The notes: generated from the letters alone by a model not told the origin. Shown: positions 44,498 through 57,457, counted from the first letter of the stretch. The stretch: DNA of 64,000 bases from Xanthobacter sp. YC-JY1 (GCF_021730305.1 NZ_CP032674.1:3209001-3273000), one strand, 5' to 3'. Translations and numbers: made by a program.

Positions 44498-44877
44498 CAG
44501 GCCCGCTCCTCGACTTCCCGCACCACGATGGTGATGTGGGCGAAGGGCTTCTCGATACGCGAGGCGCGACCGCGCGCCCGCGGCGAGAACCGCTTCATGA
44601 CCAGACCCTTGCCCACGTGCGCCTCGGCGACGATGAGATCGTCGACATCGAGCTCGTGGTTGTTCTCGGCGTTGGCGATCGCGCTCTCGAGGCACTTCTT
44701 CACATCGCGGGCGATCCGCTTGTGAGAGAACTCGAGATCGGCGAGCGCCGTCGCCACCTTCTTGCCGCGGATCAGACCCGCGACCAGGTTGAGCTTCTGC
44801 GGCGAGACGCGCAGGTTGCGCGCCACCGCCTTGGCTTCGTTGTCCGCGAGCGCGCGGGGCTTTGCCTGCTTACCCAT
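44497..44877 (-). CDS. rplV: 50S ribosomal protein L22
   Basis: A 126-residue L22 lining the exit tunnel. It shows [50 protein letters not shown] and the loop [26 protein letters not shown] slightly extended N-terminus ([17 protein letters not shown]) is normal in alphaproteobacteria. Confidence 0.97.
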   Translation of the reverse strand: MGKQAKPRALADNEAKAVARNLRVSPQKLNLVAGLIRGKKVATALADLEFSHKRIARDVKKCLESAIANAENNHELDVDDLIVAEAHVGKGLVMKRFSPRARGRASRIEKPFAHITIVVREVEERA

Positions 44878-44883
44878 GACCGA

Positions 44884-45162
44884 TCACCGCCGCTTCGACT
44901 TCTTGTCGGCCGCGTGCCCGTAGTAAGTCCGCGTCGGAGCGAACTCGCCGAACTTCTGGCCGATCATGTCCTCGGTGACATTCACGGGCACGTGCTTGTG
45001 ACCGTTGTAGACGCCGAAGGTTAAGCCCACGAACTGGGGCAGAATGGTGGAGCGCCGGCTCCAGATCTTGATCACATCGCGGCGACCCGAACCCGCGGCA
45101 GCTTCCGCCTTCTTCAGCAGGTAGCCGTCGACGAACGGGCCTTTCCAGACAGAGCGAGACAT
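44884..45162 (-). CDS. rpsS: 30S ribosomal protein S19
   Basis: A 92-residue S19 of the 30S head ([72 protein letters not shown]). It lies between rplB and rplV with short spacers. Confidence 0.98.
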   Translation of the reverse strand: MSRSVWKGPFVDGYLLKKAEAAAGSGRRDVIKIWSRRSTILPQFVGLTFGVYNGHKHVPVNVTEDMIGQKFGEFAPTRTYYGHAADKKSKRR

Positions 45163-45173
45163 AGCTCAGGCCC

Positions 45174-46007
45174 TCACTTCTTGCGCTTGTGGCGGCTGGA
45201 CACGATGAACTTGTCCGTCGCCTTGTTGCTGCGGGTCTTCTTGCCCTTGGTGGGGATGCCCCAGGGCGTGACCGGATGACGGCCGCCCGAGGTGCGGCCT
45301 TCACCGCCGCCGTGCGGGTGATCCACCGGGTTCATGACGACGCCGCGGTTATGCGGACGCTGGCCCAGCCACCGGCTACGGCCGGCCTTGCCCAGCGAGA
45401 TGTTCATGTGGTCCGGGTTCGAGACCGCACCGACGGTGGCGTAGCACGCACCGTGCACGAGGCGCTGCTCGCCGGAGTTCAGGCGAACGATCACGTAGCC
45501 TTCGTCGCGGCCGACAATCTGAGCGTAGGTGCCGGCGGAGCGGGCGATCTGACCGCCCTTGCCGATCTTCAGCTCGACGTTGTGCACGATCGTGCCGACC
45601 GGGAGCGAGGACAGCGGGCCGGCATTGCCGGGCTTCACGTCCACGTTGTCGCCGGCGATCACCTGGTCGCCAACGGCCAGGCGCTGCGGCGCCAGGATGT
45701 AGGCGAGTTCGCCGTCCTCATACTTGATGAGGGCGATGAACGAGGTGCGGTTCGGATCGTATTCCAGCCGCTCCACCGTCGCCGACATGCCGCGCTTGAG
45801 GCGCTTGAAGTCGACGAGACGATAGGTCTGCTTGTGGCCGCCGCCGCGGAAGCGGACGGTGATGCGGCCATTGTTGTTGCGTCCGCCCGAGGAGCTCTTG
45901 CCCTCGGTCAGGGTCTTGACCGGCTTGCCCTTGTAGAGGCCGGAGCGGTCCACGATCACGAGCTGGCGAAGGCTCGGCGTGACCGGCTTGAAATGCTTCA
46001 GCGCCAT
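45174..46007 (-). CDS. rplB: 50S ribosomal protein L2
   Basis: A 277-residue L2 needed for subunit joining and peptidyl transfer. Segments are [39 protein letters not shown], the conserved [19 protein letters not shown] with the functional histidine, and the basic end [12 protein letters not shown]. Confidence 0.98.
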   Translation of the reverse strand: MALKHFKPVTPSLRQLVIVDRSGLYKGKPVKTLTEGKSSSGGRNNNGRITVRFRGGGHKQTYRLVDFKRLKRGMSATVERLEYDPNRTSFIALIKYEDGELAYILAPQRLAVGDQVIAGDNVDVKPGNAGPLSSLPVGTIVHNVELKIGKGGQIARSAGTYAQIVGRDEGYVIVRLNSGEQRLVHGACYATVGAVSNPDHMNISLGKAGRSRWLGQRPHNRGVVMNPVDHPHGGGEGRTSGGRHPVTPWGIPTKGKKTRSNKATDKFIVSSRHKRKK

Positions 46008-46032
46008 GGTCTTATCCCGTTCCCCTCGGCTC

Positions 46033-46338
46033 TCAGAGGCCCGTGGTGATGTCGATCTTCTGGCCCTCTTCGAGGGTCACGACCGCCTTCTTGACGTCGC
46101 TCTGGACGCCCTTGCGGCCCTTGAAGATCTTCGTCTTGCCCTTACGGACCAGCGTGTTCACGCTCTTGACCTTCACGTCGAAAAGCTTCTCCACGGCTTC
46201 CTTGATGGAAGGCTTGGAAGCGGTCTTCGCGACGTTGAAGACAACCTTGTTCTGCTCGCTCGCGGTCGTCGCCTTCTCGGTGATGACGGGCGAGACGATC
46301 ACGTCGTAATGACGCGGTTCGATGTTGCGCGTGCTCAT
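46033..46338 (-). CDS. rplW: 50S ribosomal protein L23
   Basis: A 101-residue L23 at the tunnel exit, docking site for trigger factor and SRP. It shows [50 protein letters not shown] and [11 protein letters not shown]. Its start overlaps rplD by 4 nt. Confidence 0.97.
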   Translation of the reverse strand: MSTRNIEPRHYDVIVSPVITEKATTASEQNKVVFNVAKTASKPSIKEAVEKLFDVKVKSVNTLVRKGKTKIFKGRKGVQSDVKKAVVTLEEGQKIDITTGL

Positions 46339-46955
46339 TTGAAGCGCGCCTCCAGCGCGTCCACGGCGGCCTTGGTCAGGACCAGGGTGTCGCGGCGCAG
46401 GATGTCATAGACGTTGATGCCCTGGATGGGCAGCACGTCCACGTAGGGCAGGTTGCGCGCCGCGAGCGCGATGTTCTGCTCCACCTGGGCGCCGTCCACG
46501 AAGAGAACGGACGAGATGCCGAGCTTCTCAAGCCGCTCCTTGAGCGCCTTGGTCTTCGGATCGGCCAGGTTGGCGGTGTCGAGCACGATGATCTGCTCGG
46601 CCTTCGCCTTCGACGACAGCGCATGCTTCAGCGCGAGGGCACGGACCTTCTTCGGCAGGTCGATGGCGTGCGAACGCACCACCGGGCCGAAGGCACGACC
46701 GCCGCCGCGGAACTGCGGAGCGGACGCGGCGCCGTGACGGGCGTTGCCGGTGCCCTTCTGCTTGTACAGCTTCTTGGACGTGCGGTTGATTTCCGAACGG
46801 CCCTTGGTGCGGTGCGTCCCGGCCTGGCGGCGCGAGAGCTGCCAGGTCACGCAACGATGCAGGATGTCCGCGCGCGGCTCGAGACCGAAGATCTCGTCCG
46901 ACAGGATCACGGAGCCGGCTTCGGAGCCGTCGAGCGTCTTGACGGTGAGTTCCAT
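46335..46955 (-). CDS. rplD: 50S ribosomal protein L4
   Basis: A 206-residue L4, which in enterobacteria also represses the S10 operon. It has [20 protein letters not shown], then [22 protein letters not shown] in the tunnel loop and a C-terminal [26 protein letters not shown] 46955 is used because it shares one base with the rplC stop (TGATG); a GTG three bases upstream is also in frame. Confidence 0.97.
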   Translation of the reverse strand: MELTVKTLDGSEAGSVILSDEIFGLEPRADILHRCVTWQLSRRQAGTHRTKGRSEINRTSKKLYKQKGTGNARHGAASAPQFRGGGRAFGPVVRSHAIDLPKKVRALALKHALSSKAKAEQIIVLDTANLADPKTKALKERLEKLGISSVLFVDGAQVEQNIALAARNLPYVDVLPIQGINVYDILRRDTLVLTKAAVDALEARFK

Positions 46956-47683
46956 CACGCGCCCTCCTCATTGGCGGCTTCAGCGGCGGGAGCCGCATCC
47001 GAACCGTTGCCGAGCTTGAACGCGCCGGGCTTGGGGGCCTCGGCGGGCAGCTTCTTCTTCACGGCGTCGCGAACGGTGATCCAGCCACCCGCGTGGCCGG
47101 GAACGGCGCCTTCGACGGCGATGAGGCCGCGCTCGACGTCGGTCATCACGACCTTCAGGTTCTGGGTGGTGACGGTGACGTCACCCATGTGGCCAGGCAT
47201 CTTCTTGTTCTTGAAGGTCTTGCCGGGGTCCTGACGACCGCCGGTCGAACCGATCGAACGATGCGAGATGGAGACGCCGTGCGAGGCGCGAAGACCACCG
47301 AAGTTGTGGCGCTTCATGCCGCCGGCGAAGCCCTTGCCGATGGTGGTGCCGGTGACGTCCACATACTGGCCCACGACGAAGTGGTCAGCGGTGATCTCGG
47401 CACCGACGGGGATGAGCCCGTCTTCCGGCACGCGGAACTCGGCCATCTTCCGCTTGGGCTCGACCTGAGCCACGGCGAAGTGGCCGCGCTCGGCGCGGGT
47501 CACGTTCTTGGGCTTGCGACGGCCAGCACCGAGCTGGACCGCGACGTAGCCATTCTTGTCGAGCGTGCGGTGGGCAACCACCTGGCAGCTCTCAACCTTC
47601 AGCACAGTGACCGGCACGTGCTCGCCAGCATCGGTGAAGATGCGGGTCATGCCGACCTTCTGGGCGATGACGCCTGACCGCAT
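46955..47683 (-). CDS. rplC: 50S ribosomal protein L3
   Basis: A 242-residue L3 near the peptidyl transferase centre. [20 protein letters not shown] starts the protein. [23 protein letters not shown] carries the glutamine that is methylated in some bacteria. The Ala-rich tail after residue 215 is an alphaproteobacterial extension. ATG 47683 follows GAGGAGACACG, which decides the start. Confidence 0.97.
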   Translation of the reverse strand: MRSGVIAQKVGMTRIFTDAGEHVPVTVLKVESCQVVAHRTLDKNGYVAVQLGAGRRKPKNVTRAERGHFAVAQVEPKRKMAEFRVPEDGLIPVGAEITADHFVVGQYVDVTGTTIGKGFAGGMKRHNFGGLRASHGVSISHRSIGSTGGRQDPGKTFKNKKMPGHMGDVTVTTQNLKVVMTDVERGLIAVEGAVPGHAGGWITVRDAVKKKLPAEAPKPGAFKLGNGSDAAPAAEAANEEGA

Positions 47684-47705
47684 GGTCGTGTCTCCTCGCA
47701 CCACG

Positions 47706-48014
47706 TCAGAGCTTGATTTCGACGTCAACGCCGGCGGCGAGGTCGAGCTTCATCAGCGCGTCCACCGTCTGGGGCGTCGGATCGACGATATCGAGCAGGC
47801 GCTTGTGGGTGCGCATCTCGAACTGCTCACGCGACTTCTTGTCGATGTGAGGCGAACGGTTGACGGTGAACTTCTCGATCCGCGTGGGCAGCGGGATCGG
47901 GCCGCGCACCTGCGCACCCGTGCGCTTGGCCGTGGCGACGATCTCGCGCGTCGACGCATCGAGGATGCGGTGATCGAACGCCTTCAGGCGAATTCGAATG
48001 TTCTGGCCGTTCAT
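47706..48014 (-). CDS. rpsJ: 30S ribosomal protein S10
   Basis: A 102-residue S10 ([56 protein letters not shown]), also the NusE transcription factor. It follows tuf by 65 nt, which hold a stem-loop. Length and sequence are canonical. Confidence 0.98.
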   Translation of the reverse strand: MNGQNIRIRLKAFDHRILDASTREIVATAKRTGAQVRGPIPLPTRIEKFTVNRSPHIDKKSREQFEMRTHKRLLDIVDPTPQTVDALMKLDLAAGVDVEIKL

Positions 48015-48037
48015 GGCTCAATTGGCTCCAGGAAGAG

Positions 48038-48068
48038 GAAACGCGCACGCCGGTGCGCAGCGCGTTTC
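48038..48068 (-). terminator. Stem-loop between tuf and rpsJ
   Basis: A perfect 9-bp inverted repeat (48038-48046 with 48060-48068: GAAACGCGC and GCGCGTTTC). On the minus strand it is followed by CTCTTCC, so it could be a partial terminator or processing site between the str and S10 parts. Confidence 0.45.
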
Positions 48069-48079
48069 GTTCTTGTTGA

Positions 48080-49270
<1,191 letters not shown>

Positions 49271-49335
49271 GGGACTCTCCGTTGGGTCTCTCTGGCGTGA
49301 TCAGAAAGGGTGAAGTGGGGTTCAGGCCAACGCGA

Positions 49336-51411
<2,076 letters not shown>

Positions 51412-51428
51412 CGCTCAGTCCTCTCCGA

Positions 51429-51899
51429 TCACCAGCGGTAATGCGAGAACGCGCGGTTGGCTTCCGCCATACGGTGCGTATCTTCGCGCTTCTTCACGGC
51501 GGAGCCGCGATTGTTGGCAGCATCGAGCAACTCGGCGGAGAGACGCTCCACCATGGTCTTCTCGTTGCGGGCGCGGGCCGAGGCGATGAGCCAGCGGATC
51601 GCGAGGGTCTGGCGACGCTCAGTGCGCACCTCGACCGGAACCTGGTAGGTCGCGCCACCGACGCGGCGGGAGCGAACTTCCACCGCGGGGGCAACGTTCT
51701 CGAGCGCCTGGATGAAGACCTCGACCGGATCGTGCTTCGCCTTGGCCTCGACCACGTCGAGGGCGCCATAGACGATGCCTTCGGCAACCGACTTCTTGCC
51801 GTCGCGCATGACGGAATTCATGAAGCGCGACAGGGTGGTCGAGCCATACTTGGCGTCCGGGATGACTTCGCGGCGCTCGGCCTTGTGACGACGGGACAT
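51429..51899 (-). CDS. rpsG: 30S ribosomal protein S7
   Basis: A 156-residue S7 that nucleates assembly of the 30S head and in enterobacteria regulates the str operon. Segments are [36 protein letters not shown]-like sequence, [25 protein letters not shown] and [21 protein letters not shown]. Confidence 0.98.
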   Translation of the reverse strand: MSRRHKAERREVIPDAKYGSTTLSRFMNSVMRDGKKSVAEGIVYGALDVVEAKAKHDPVEVFIQALENVAPAVEVRSRRVGGATYQVPVEVRTERRQTLAIRWLIASARARNEKTMVERLSAELLDAANNRGSAVKKREDTHRMAEANRAFSHYRW

Positions 51900-51916
51900 C
51901 GTTCAGATCCTCACTA

Positions 51917-52288
51917 TCACTTCGGCCGCTTCGCGCCGTACTTCGAACGGCGCTGCTTGCGGTTCTTCACGCCCTGGGTATCCAGCACGCCACGCAGAAT
52001 GTGGTAGCGCACGCCGGGAAGATCCTTCACGCGGCCGCCACGGATCATCACCACGGAGTGTTCCTGAAGGTTGTGACCTTCACCGGGGATGTAGCCGATC
52101 ACTTCGTAGCTGTTGGTGAGCCGCACCTTGGCGACCTTACGAAGAGCCGAGTTCGGCTTCTTCGGGGTCGTCGTGTAAACGCGCGTGCAAACGCCGCGCT
52201 TCTGCGGGCTCGCCTGGAGCGCCGGCGCCTTGTCGCGCGCCTTCTGCGCTTCGCGCGGCTTACGGATCAGCTGGTTGATCGTCGGCAT
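51917..52288 (-). CDS. rpsL: 30S ribosomal protein S12
   Basis: A 123-residue S12 of the decoding centre, first gene of the ribosomal block. [20 protein letters not shown] starts the protein, and [20 protein letters not shown] holds the unmutated lysines linked to streptomycin sensitivity. The second site [13 protein letters not shown] is also wild type. ATG 52288 is canonical and has GAAGG upstream. An in-frame ATG at 52336 would add 16 residues ([16 protein letters not shown]), which relatives normally lack. Confidence 0.97.
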   Translation of the reverse strand: MPTINQLIRKPREAQKARDKAPALQASPQKRGVCTRVYTTTPKKPNSALRKVAKVRLTNSYEVIGYIPGEGHNLQEHSVVMIRGGRVKDLPGVRYHILRGVLDTQGVKNRKQRRSKYGAKRPK

Positions 52289-52640
52289 GTACGCCTTCGC
52301 CTCGTCCTGATCTGCGGCCTTGGCCGCATCCTTCATTTCGACGACCCCTGTGAAGGATCGCCACGACTGGCCCCGAGGGGGCCTGAATTCCCTTCGCACC
52401 GACGAACACGAAAGGCGCCGTCCACCGCCCAAACGGGGGCAGACACGCCTTTCTCGCGACAGAGGATCACAGCGCGCTATACCGGGGCTTTTTTCCCGGC
52501 CGGCGCCGCGATCATGCACCTGAAGTTATCGCAGTGCTGTTCCTGGCAGCGTTTCGGCTTCAAGATCGGCCCTTCAAGCACTTGGGAGCGCTGAAATCGA
52601 AGGGAACAATCACTCAGACGCCGACCGCCTGCCGCGAAAG
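52289..52640 (-). other. Long 5' leader of the rpsL operon
   Basis: From the predicted start of transcription (about 52641) to the rpsL ATG lie some 350 nt without a convincing gene. An in-frame extension of rpsL covers the last 48 nt. A leader of this length leaves room for autoregulatory RNA structure, but I cannot identify a known motif. Confidence 0.45.
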
Positions 52641-52647
52641 TGGGCTG

Positions 52648-52676
52648 CTTCTAACCGGAGAGTCGCGTTCAGTCAA
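52648..52676 (-). promoter_or_regulatory. Sigma-70-like promoter of the rpsL (str) operon
   Basis: On the minus strand TTGACT (52671-52676), a 17-nt spacer and TAGAAG (52648-52653), each 4-5 of 6 to consensus, in AT-richer DNA upstream of rpsL. It is the only good match in the 539-nt spacer 52289-52827. Confidence 0.65.
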
Positions 52677-52784
52677 TAAGGATCGACCTGACTTTCCCGT
52701 AATTACGCGGCTTTGAGGCTTACGAAGGCGTGACCGCAGCCGTAAATCACACCCACCCCGCCGGTAATTCATTCTTTTTTAACA

Positions 52785-52812
52785 AATGACCCCTCCCGCG
52801 GCGCGGGAGGGG
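52785..52812 (-). terminator. Terminator downstream of mdh
   Basis: A 10-bp perfect GC stem (CCCCTCCCGC at 52790-52799 with GCGGGAGGGG at 52803-52812) has a 3-nt loop. On the minus strand it is followed by TCATTTGTT. It lies 15 nt after the mdh stop. Confidence 0.75.
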
Positions 52813-52827
52813 CGATCTTGAAAGGAA

Positions 52828-53811
52828 TCAGCCGAGGAGGGCGGCGACGCCGTCGCGCTCTTCCAGCAGCTCCTTGAGGGTCTTGTCGAACTGGGCCTTG
52901 GAGAAGTCGTCCATGGGCAGGCCCTGGACCACTTCATACTCGCCCGCGGTGCAGATGGCAGGCATGCCGAAAACGATGCCCTCGGGCACGCCATAGGAGC
53001 CGTCGGAGGCTACGCCCATGGACACCCACTTGCCGGCGGTGCCGTGGATCCAGTCATGCATGTGGTCGATGGCGGCGTTGGCCGCGGAGGCCGCGGACGA
53101 CAGGCCACGGGCCTCGATGATGGCGGCGCCGCGCTTGCCGACAGTCGGCAGCAGGGTCTCGCGATACCAGGTCTCATCGTTGATGAGCTCCGGCAGCGGC
53201 TTGCCCTTCACGGTGGCGAAGCGGTAGTCGGCATACATGGTCGGGGAGTGGTTGCCCCACACCGCCACCTTCTCGATGTCCTTGCTCTCGACGCCGGCCT
53301 TGGCCGCGAACTGCGACAAAGCGCGGTTGTGGTCGAGGCGGAGCATGGCGGTGATGTTGCGGGCCGGCAGGTCCGGGGCGCTCTTGGCGGTGATGTAGGC
53401 GTTGGTGTTGGCGGGGTTGCCGACCACCAGCACCTTCACGTCGCGCTTGGCCACCTCGTTCAGCGCCTTGCCCTGGACCTTGAAGATCTCGGCGTTGGCG
53501 GAGAGGAGGTCGGCGCGCTCCATGCCCTTCGAGCGCGGACGGGCGCCCACGAGAATCGCGGCGTCGATGTCCTTGAAGGCGACCTTGGGATCGTCGGTGA
53601 TGACCACGCCCGCGAAATTCGGGAACGCGCAGTCCTCGATCTCCATCACCACGCCCTTCACCGCACCCTGCGCCTGGGGGAGGTCGAGAAGCTGGAGGAT
53701 GACCGGCTGATCCTTGCCGAACAGGTCGCCGTTGGCGATGCGGAAAAGGAGAGAATAGCAAATCTGACCGGCGGCGCCCGTAACTGCGACGCGAACGGCG
53801 GGTTTGGTCAT
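52828..53811 (-). CDS. mdh: Malate dehydrogenase, cytosolic-like type
   Basis: A 327-residue NAD-dependent malate dehydrogenase of the TCA cycle. The Rossmann motif is [20 protein letters not shown], the NAD/malate segments are [16 protein letters not shown] and [12 protein letters not shown], with RLDHNRA and the catalytic histidine in [13 protein letters not shown]. It belongs to the cytosolic-like branch (GAAGQI and not GSGMIG), whereas many Rhizobiales carry the LDH-like branch beside sucCD. The start at 53811 gives [12 protein letters not shown]. It is bounded by a terminator and a gap on either side, so it is probably monocistronic. Confidence 0.95.
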   Translation of the reverse strand: MTKPAVRVAVTGAAGQICYSLLFRIANGDLFGKDQPVILQLLDLPQAQGAVKGVVMEIEDCAFPNFAGVVITDDPKVAFKDIDAAILVGARPRSKGMERADLLSANAEIFKVQGKALNEVAKRDVKVLVVGNPANTNAYITAKSAPDLPARNITAMLRLDHNRALSQFAAKAGVESKDIEKVAVWGNHSPTMYADYRFATVKGKPLPELINDETWYRETLLPTVGKRGAAIIEARGLSSAASAANAAIDHMHDWIHGTAGKWVSMGVASDGSYGVPEGIVFGMPAICTAGEYEVVQGLPMDDFSKAQFDKTLKELLEERDGVAALLG

Positions 53812-53961
53812 GAGAGGAAGCCCTTTGCCTTGGATGAGCCCCGAAGGCTCGGGCGCGCAATCTATGCTGCGGCGCGGCCGATGGAAAGGCGCTCGCGCAC
53901 CCGTCAATCGGCCGCGCCGCACGACCTTCGGCTAAGCGCCTTGTGGCCGGTGCCTTCCCTT

Positions 53962-54345
53962 TCAGACGTTGGCCGGGACAGGCGGAAAGGCGGCGGCCTT
54001 GAGGAAGGCGAGCGTGCTCTCGAACTCTGCCGGCGTGACCCCGTAGTCGTAAATGCCATCATACAACCTGAAGAGACTGCCGCTGATCTCCACACGGAGC
54101 CGCGGCGGAGTCTCCCCCTCGGCGGGCAGCAGGCGGCAAGCGACGTTGACGTCGGGGCCCGACACATCTCCTCGGCAGAGGATGGCGGCTGCCCCGCTGG
54201 CTCTCAGGTCGTAGAGCTTGATGATGGTCACGTCCTTGGGCCCATCGGGATCGATGCGGATGAAGCCCTTGTCGGCCGCCGTCTTCTCCAGCGTGATGCT
54301 GTAGCGCTGACCGTTGGCGTCCACCGGATTGACCATAACCCGCAT
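53962..54345 (-). CDS. Hypothetical cytosolic protein
   Basis: A 127-residue protein with no signal peptide or membrane helix. It has alternating short strands (ITLEKTAADKGFIRIDPD, VTIIKLYDLRASG, RLRVEISGSLFRLYDGIYDY) and a helical end (TPAEFESTLAFLKAAAF). ATG 54345 is preceded by the strong ribosome site GGGGGAGGA, which decides the start; the frame is open 26 codons further. I do not recognise the family. It stands alone between mdh and the TPM genes. Confidence 0.65.
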   Translation of the reverse strand: MRVMVNPVDANGQRYSITLEKTAADKGFIRIDPDGPKDVTIIKLYDLRASGAAAILCRGDVSGPDVNVACRLLPAEGETPPRLRVEISGSLFRLYDGIYDYGVTPAEFESTLAFLKAAAFPPVPANV

Positions 54346-54437
54346 GATGTCCTCCCCCACCACCTCAAGGTGGCCGGGCCGGACAATACAACTAAAACGA
54401 GCCCTATGAAATAAGACAACCAAAGAGCCGGATGCCG

Positions 54438-55100
54438 TTACAGCACCACCACATGGTTGGGGATCTCGTTGCGGTCGTCGGGTTTGCGCGGGAGGGGGCC
54501 GGCGAGGAGGTCGCCGGCCTTCTCGACGCCGGCGACAAGCCCCTCGGCGAGGCTTCCCTCCCGGGCGCGGGCGGCGACCGCATCGCAGATGTCGCGCCAG
54601 GCGGCAGCGCCCAGCGGGCCGTGGGTGGCGTCATCGGCCACCACCTCCACCAGCCGCTCGCGCGCCGCGGCGAAGATGAGGATGCCGGTGCGCCCCGCCG
54701 TCTGGGGAATGCCGTAGCTCAGGAAGGTCTCGATGGCCGCATTGCGCGCCGCCGCCTTGAGCGCGAGGCGGGGCACCGCCTTCTCCGCCATTCCGGGCAT
54801 CAGCAGCGCCGCAGCGAGGATGACGAACAGCATGGACTGCAGCGCCAGCGCCGAGAGCGCCGACATGGGATAGGCCAGCACGATGAGCCACGGCAGCACC
54901 AGCGCCGCCAGCGAGGCCCACAGGATGGAGAAGAAGGGGTGCTGCACCAGCGGCGCCCGTGTCACCACCACCCGGATCTCGGCAGACGTCTTGGCTTCCG
55001 CCAGCGTCACCGCCTCGGCGATGCGCTGAAGCGCGTGCTGCGGCAGGCCGTAGCGGCCCGCATCCTCGGTGGTGGTCGTCGTGGCGGATTGCTGGTTCAC
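54438..55100 (-). CDS. TPM-domain membrane protein
   Basis: A 220-residue protein. A truncated TPM-like N-terminal segment (LQRIAEAVTLAEAKTSAEIRVVVT) is interrupted by two membrane helices (about residues 57-100, FFSILWASLAALVLPWLIVLA and ALQSMLFVILAAALL). The TPM core then continues (FLSYGIPQTAGRTGILIFAAARERLVEVVADD). This split layout is common for the second TPM gene in LemA clusters. It lies 73 nt after the secreted TPM gene. The family function is uncertain; some plant and bacterial TPM proteins act as phosphatases. Confidence 0.83.
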   Translation of the reverse strand: MNQQSATTTTTEDAGRYGLPQHALQRIAEAVTLAEAKTSAEIRVVVTRAPLVQHPFFSILWASLAALVLPWLIVLAYPMSALSALALQSMLFVILAAALLMPGMAEKAVPRLALKAAARNAAIETFLSYGIPQTAGRTGILIFAAARERLVEVVADDATHGPLGAAAWRDICDAVAARAREGSLAEGLVAGVEKAGDLLAGPLPRKPDDRNEIPNHVVVL

Positions 55101-55173
55101 GGAAAGCTCTCACCCTACGCCGGCGGAACCGGCAGTTTGCAGGCGCACGGTAAAATCGCAAGGGCGGGCCGCA

Positions 55174-56028
55174 CTACCAGTCGCCCGAGGCGCCGCCCCC
55201 GCCGGAGGAGCCGCCGCCGCCTGACCAGCCGCCGCCCGAAGAGCCACCGGACCAGCCGGAGCTGCCGGTGCCCCATTCCCACGAGATCGGACCGCCGGCC
55301 ACCGCGCCGCCGCGCTTCCTGCGGGCCGCCGGGCCGCCCGGCCCGCCCCCGCGCACGACGCGCCAGATGATGAAGCCCATGAAGATGACCATCACCGCCA
55401 GGAAGATGAGGTTGTCCACCTCCTCCTCGGTCCAGTCGGAGGATTCCAGCTTCTTCGCCCGCGCTTTCGCCTCGTCCGGATCAAGGTTGAGGATTTCGAG
55501 GATGGCGTCCGTGCCTTTCACGATGCCGGCCGCCATGTCGCCGGACTTGAAGGCAGGCACGATGGCGTTGCGGATGATGGTGGCCGACACCGCGTCCGTG
55601 AGGATGCCTTCGAGCCCGTAGCCCACCTCGATGCGCACCTTGCGCTCGCTGGGGGCGACGAGGAGGAGCACGCCGTTGTTCTTCTTCGCCTGGCCGATCT
55701 GCCAGGTGCGGAACAGGCGGTTGGCGTAATCCTCGATGGAGGTGCCCTGCAGCGAGGGAACGGTGGCCACCACCAATTGGTCGCTGGCCTTCGCCTCCTG
55801 CGCCGCGAGCTTGGCATCCAGCGCAGCGAGGGTGCCGGCGTCGAGCACATGGGCGGCATCCACCACCCGCCCGGTGAGGGGCGGGAAGGTCAGCTCAGCC
55901 CATGCGGGCGCGACGGCGACGGACGCGACGGCAAGGCACAGCGCCAGAAGCCCGGCCAGCACGAGCGCGAAGCGCGTGGCCGGCCGGGGAACCGCAAGGG
56001 CGCGCGGCCGGCCCATCTGGTGGCCCAT
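55174..56028 (-). CDS. Secreted TPM-domain protein with glycine/serine tail
   Basis: A 284-residue protein. The signal peptide (LAGLLALCLAVASVAVAPAWA) is followed by a TPM domain (about 45-185: FPPLTGRVVDAAHVLDAGTL, DQLVVATVPSLQGTSIEDYA, NNGVLLLVAPSERKVRIEVGYGLEG). One membrane helix (about 205-225) precedes a tail of nearly pure Gly, Ser and Trp ending GGGGASGDW, typical of YgcG-type proteins. ATG 56028 is selected by GGGGAG at the right distance. It is 16 nt downstream of lemA. The TPM domain would face the periplasm. Confidence 0.88.
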   Translation of the reverse strand: MGHQMGRPRALAVPRPATRFALVLAGLLALCLAVASVAVAPAWAELTFPPLTGRVVDAAHVLDAGTLAALDAKLAAQEAKASDQLVVATVPSLQGTSIEDYANRLFRTWQIGQAKKNNGVLLLVAPSERKVRIEVGYGLEGILTDAVSATIIRNAIVPAFKSGDMAAGIVKGTDAILEILNLDPDEAKARAKKLESSDWTEEEVDNLIFLAVMVIFMGFIIWRVVRGGGPGGPAARRKRGGAVAGGPISWEWGTGSSGWSGGSSGGGWSGGGGSSGGGGASGDW

Positions 56029-56044
56029 CGCCGTCACTCCCCGC

Positions 56045-56656
56045 TCAGTTGAACTTCACCTTCGGCACCTGCATCTGCTGCTCGGAGATGGTGAAGGTCT
56101 CCATGGGCTTGTAGGCGCGATAGAGGGTGGCGGCCCAAAGCGCCCCCGGGAAGGTCTTCAGCTCGGTGTTATAGACCCGCACCGCCTCGATATAATCGCG
56201 CCGTGCCACGGCGATGCGGTTCTCGGTGCCCTCGATCTGCGATTGCAAGGCGAGGAAGTTGGCGTTGGACTTCAGGTCCGGATAGGCCTCCGACACCGCG
56301 ATCAGCCGGCCCAGCGCCGAGGACAGCCCCGCCTGCGCATCCTGGAACTGCTTGAACTGCTCGGGATTGGTGATGGTCGAGGCATCCACCCGGATGGAGG
56401 TGGCCTTGGCGCGCGCCTCGATCACCGAGGTCAGCACGTCCTTCTCCTGGGCGGCATAGCCCTTCACGGTTTCCACCAGATTGGGAATGAGGTCCGAGCG
56501 GCGCTGGTACTGGTTCAGCACCTCGCTCCACGCCGCCTTGGCGCGCTCCTCCTCGGTGGGAATCACATTGATGCCGCAGCCCGCCAGCGTCAGCGCGGCA
56601 AGCATGGCGAAAAGCGGCGCCCGCAGGCGGGCAAATTCACGAAGCACGATGGACAT
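56045..56656 (-). CDS. LemA-family lipoprotein
   Basis: A 203-residue LemA-family protein. The lipobox LTLAGC is preceded by a short hydrophobic signal, so it should be acylated and membrane-anchored. The coiled-coil body has NQYQRRSDLIPNLVETVKGYAAQEKDVLTSV, VYNTELKTFPGALWAATLYR and the terminal QMQVPKVKFN. The start at 56656 follows GGGGAGGGG. It heads a lemA-TPM-TPM cluster widely conserved in bacteria with unclear envelope function. Confidence 0.92.
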   Translation of the reverse strand: MSIVLREFARLRAPLFAMLAALTLAGCGINVIPTEEERAKAAWSEVLNQYQRRSDLIPNLVETVKGYAAQEKDVLTSVIEARAKATSIRVDASTITNPEQFKQFQDAQAGLSSALGRLIAVSEAYPDLKSNANFLALQSQIEGTENRIAVARRDYIEAVRVYNTELKTFPGALWAATLYRAYKPMETFTISEQQMQVPKVKFN

Positions 56657-56751
56657 GGTGGCCCCTCCCCTGTCGCCGCATCCCGGCTGCGGCGTGCTTA
56701 TAACACGGCAAAGGTCGAGAAAGGTTCCGGTACAATCCGGAGCCCCCATCC

Positions 56752-57351
56752 TCACGCCTTGCCCAGATAGCCCGGCAGATCCTGCGCCTCGTCGAGCAGC
56801 GAGACCTTGATGGCAAGCTTTTCGGCCAGCGCGATGTCAGTTTCCAGCAGGCGCGTGGTCATGAAGGAGCGGTAGTAATTGCCCCACATGAATTCCTGGA
56901 ACGGCGTGTCCTCATTGGCATAGGCCTTCCCGCGCACGCCGCGGGCGAGCGTGCGCCACGGGTTGTCGGTGAGCTCGCTGACGTGGCGGGGGATCTTCAG
57001 GCAGGGGCGGCGGTTGCCGTCCACGTCGATGGGCCAGCACAGGCCCTCGGCTTCCATGCGGTGCCAGAAGGCCTTCAGGTCGAGGTCCGACCAGTCGGCT
57101 CGCGCCTCGCCGAGGAGCACGGTCTCGTCGCCGATGTCGATGAGCGCCCGGCACAGATGGTGGTGGTCGATCATGTAGAATCGCCGCTTCGGCCCGACGA
57201 CGTAGGGCACGGGCCGGTTCTCCTTCAGCGCCCTCAGCTCGCGGCGGGAGAACTTGCGCATCTGCGTGGCGCGCCGCTCCACCTCCTGCAAGCCGAGCGT
57301 GAGCTGGGTGGGGTTGAGCGCCGCGATGTCGATCTCGGTGAGGTCCGCCAT
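56752..57351 (-). CDS. ParB/Srx-superfamily protein
   Basis: A 199-residue protein with a ParB/sulfiredoxin-like fold core: IAALNPTQLTLGLQEVERRATQM, VPYVVGPKRRFYMIDHHHLCRAL, and HVSELTDNPWRTLARGVRG. Relatives are annotated as ParB-like or chromosome partitioning proteins, but there is no helix-turn-helix and no partner ParA next to it. The motif MIDHHHLCRAL resembles the phosphate/nucleotide site GxHR of the superfamily (D-H-H-H). The start at 57351 follows GGGGAGAG. The function is uncertain; a nucleotide-using enzyme is possible. Confidence 0.75.
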   Translation of the reverse strand: MADLTEIDIAALNPTQLTLGLQEVERRATQMRKFSRRELRALKENRPVPYVVGPKRRFYMIDHHHLCRALIDIGDETVLLGEARADWSDLDLKAFWHRMEAEGLCWPIDVDGNRRPCLKIPRHVSELTDNPWRTLARGVRGKAYANEDTPFQEFMWGNYYRSFMTTRLLETDIALAEKLAIKVSLLDEAQDLPGYLGKA

Positions 57352-57457
57352 TCGCTCTCCCCTGCCCGCTTCCGCCATGGCGGGAGCAGGCCCGAAAACG
57401 AAGGCGGCGGCAACCCGTGCCGGGTGCCGCCGCCAAGCTTCCATGATCGGGGATCGA

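Noticed and set aside
52534-52716. Small plus-strand frame upstream of rpsL
   Set aside because: It runs through the predicted promoter of the str operon and has no homology or ribosome site.
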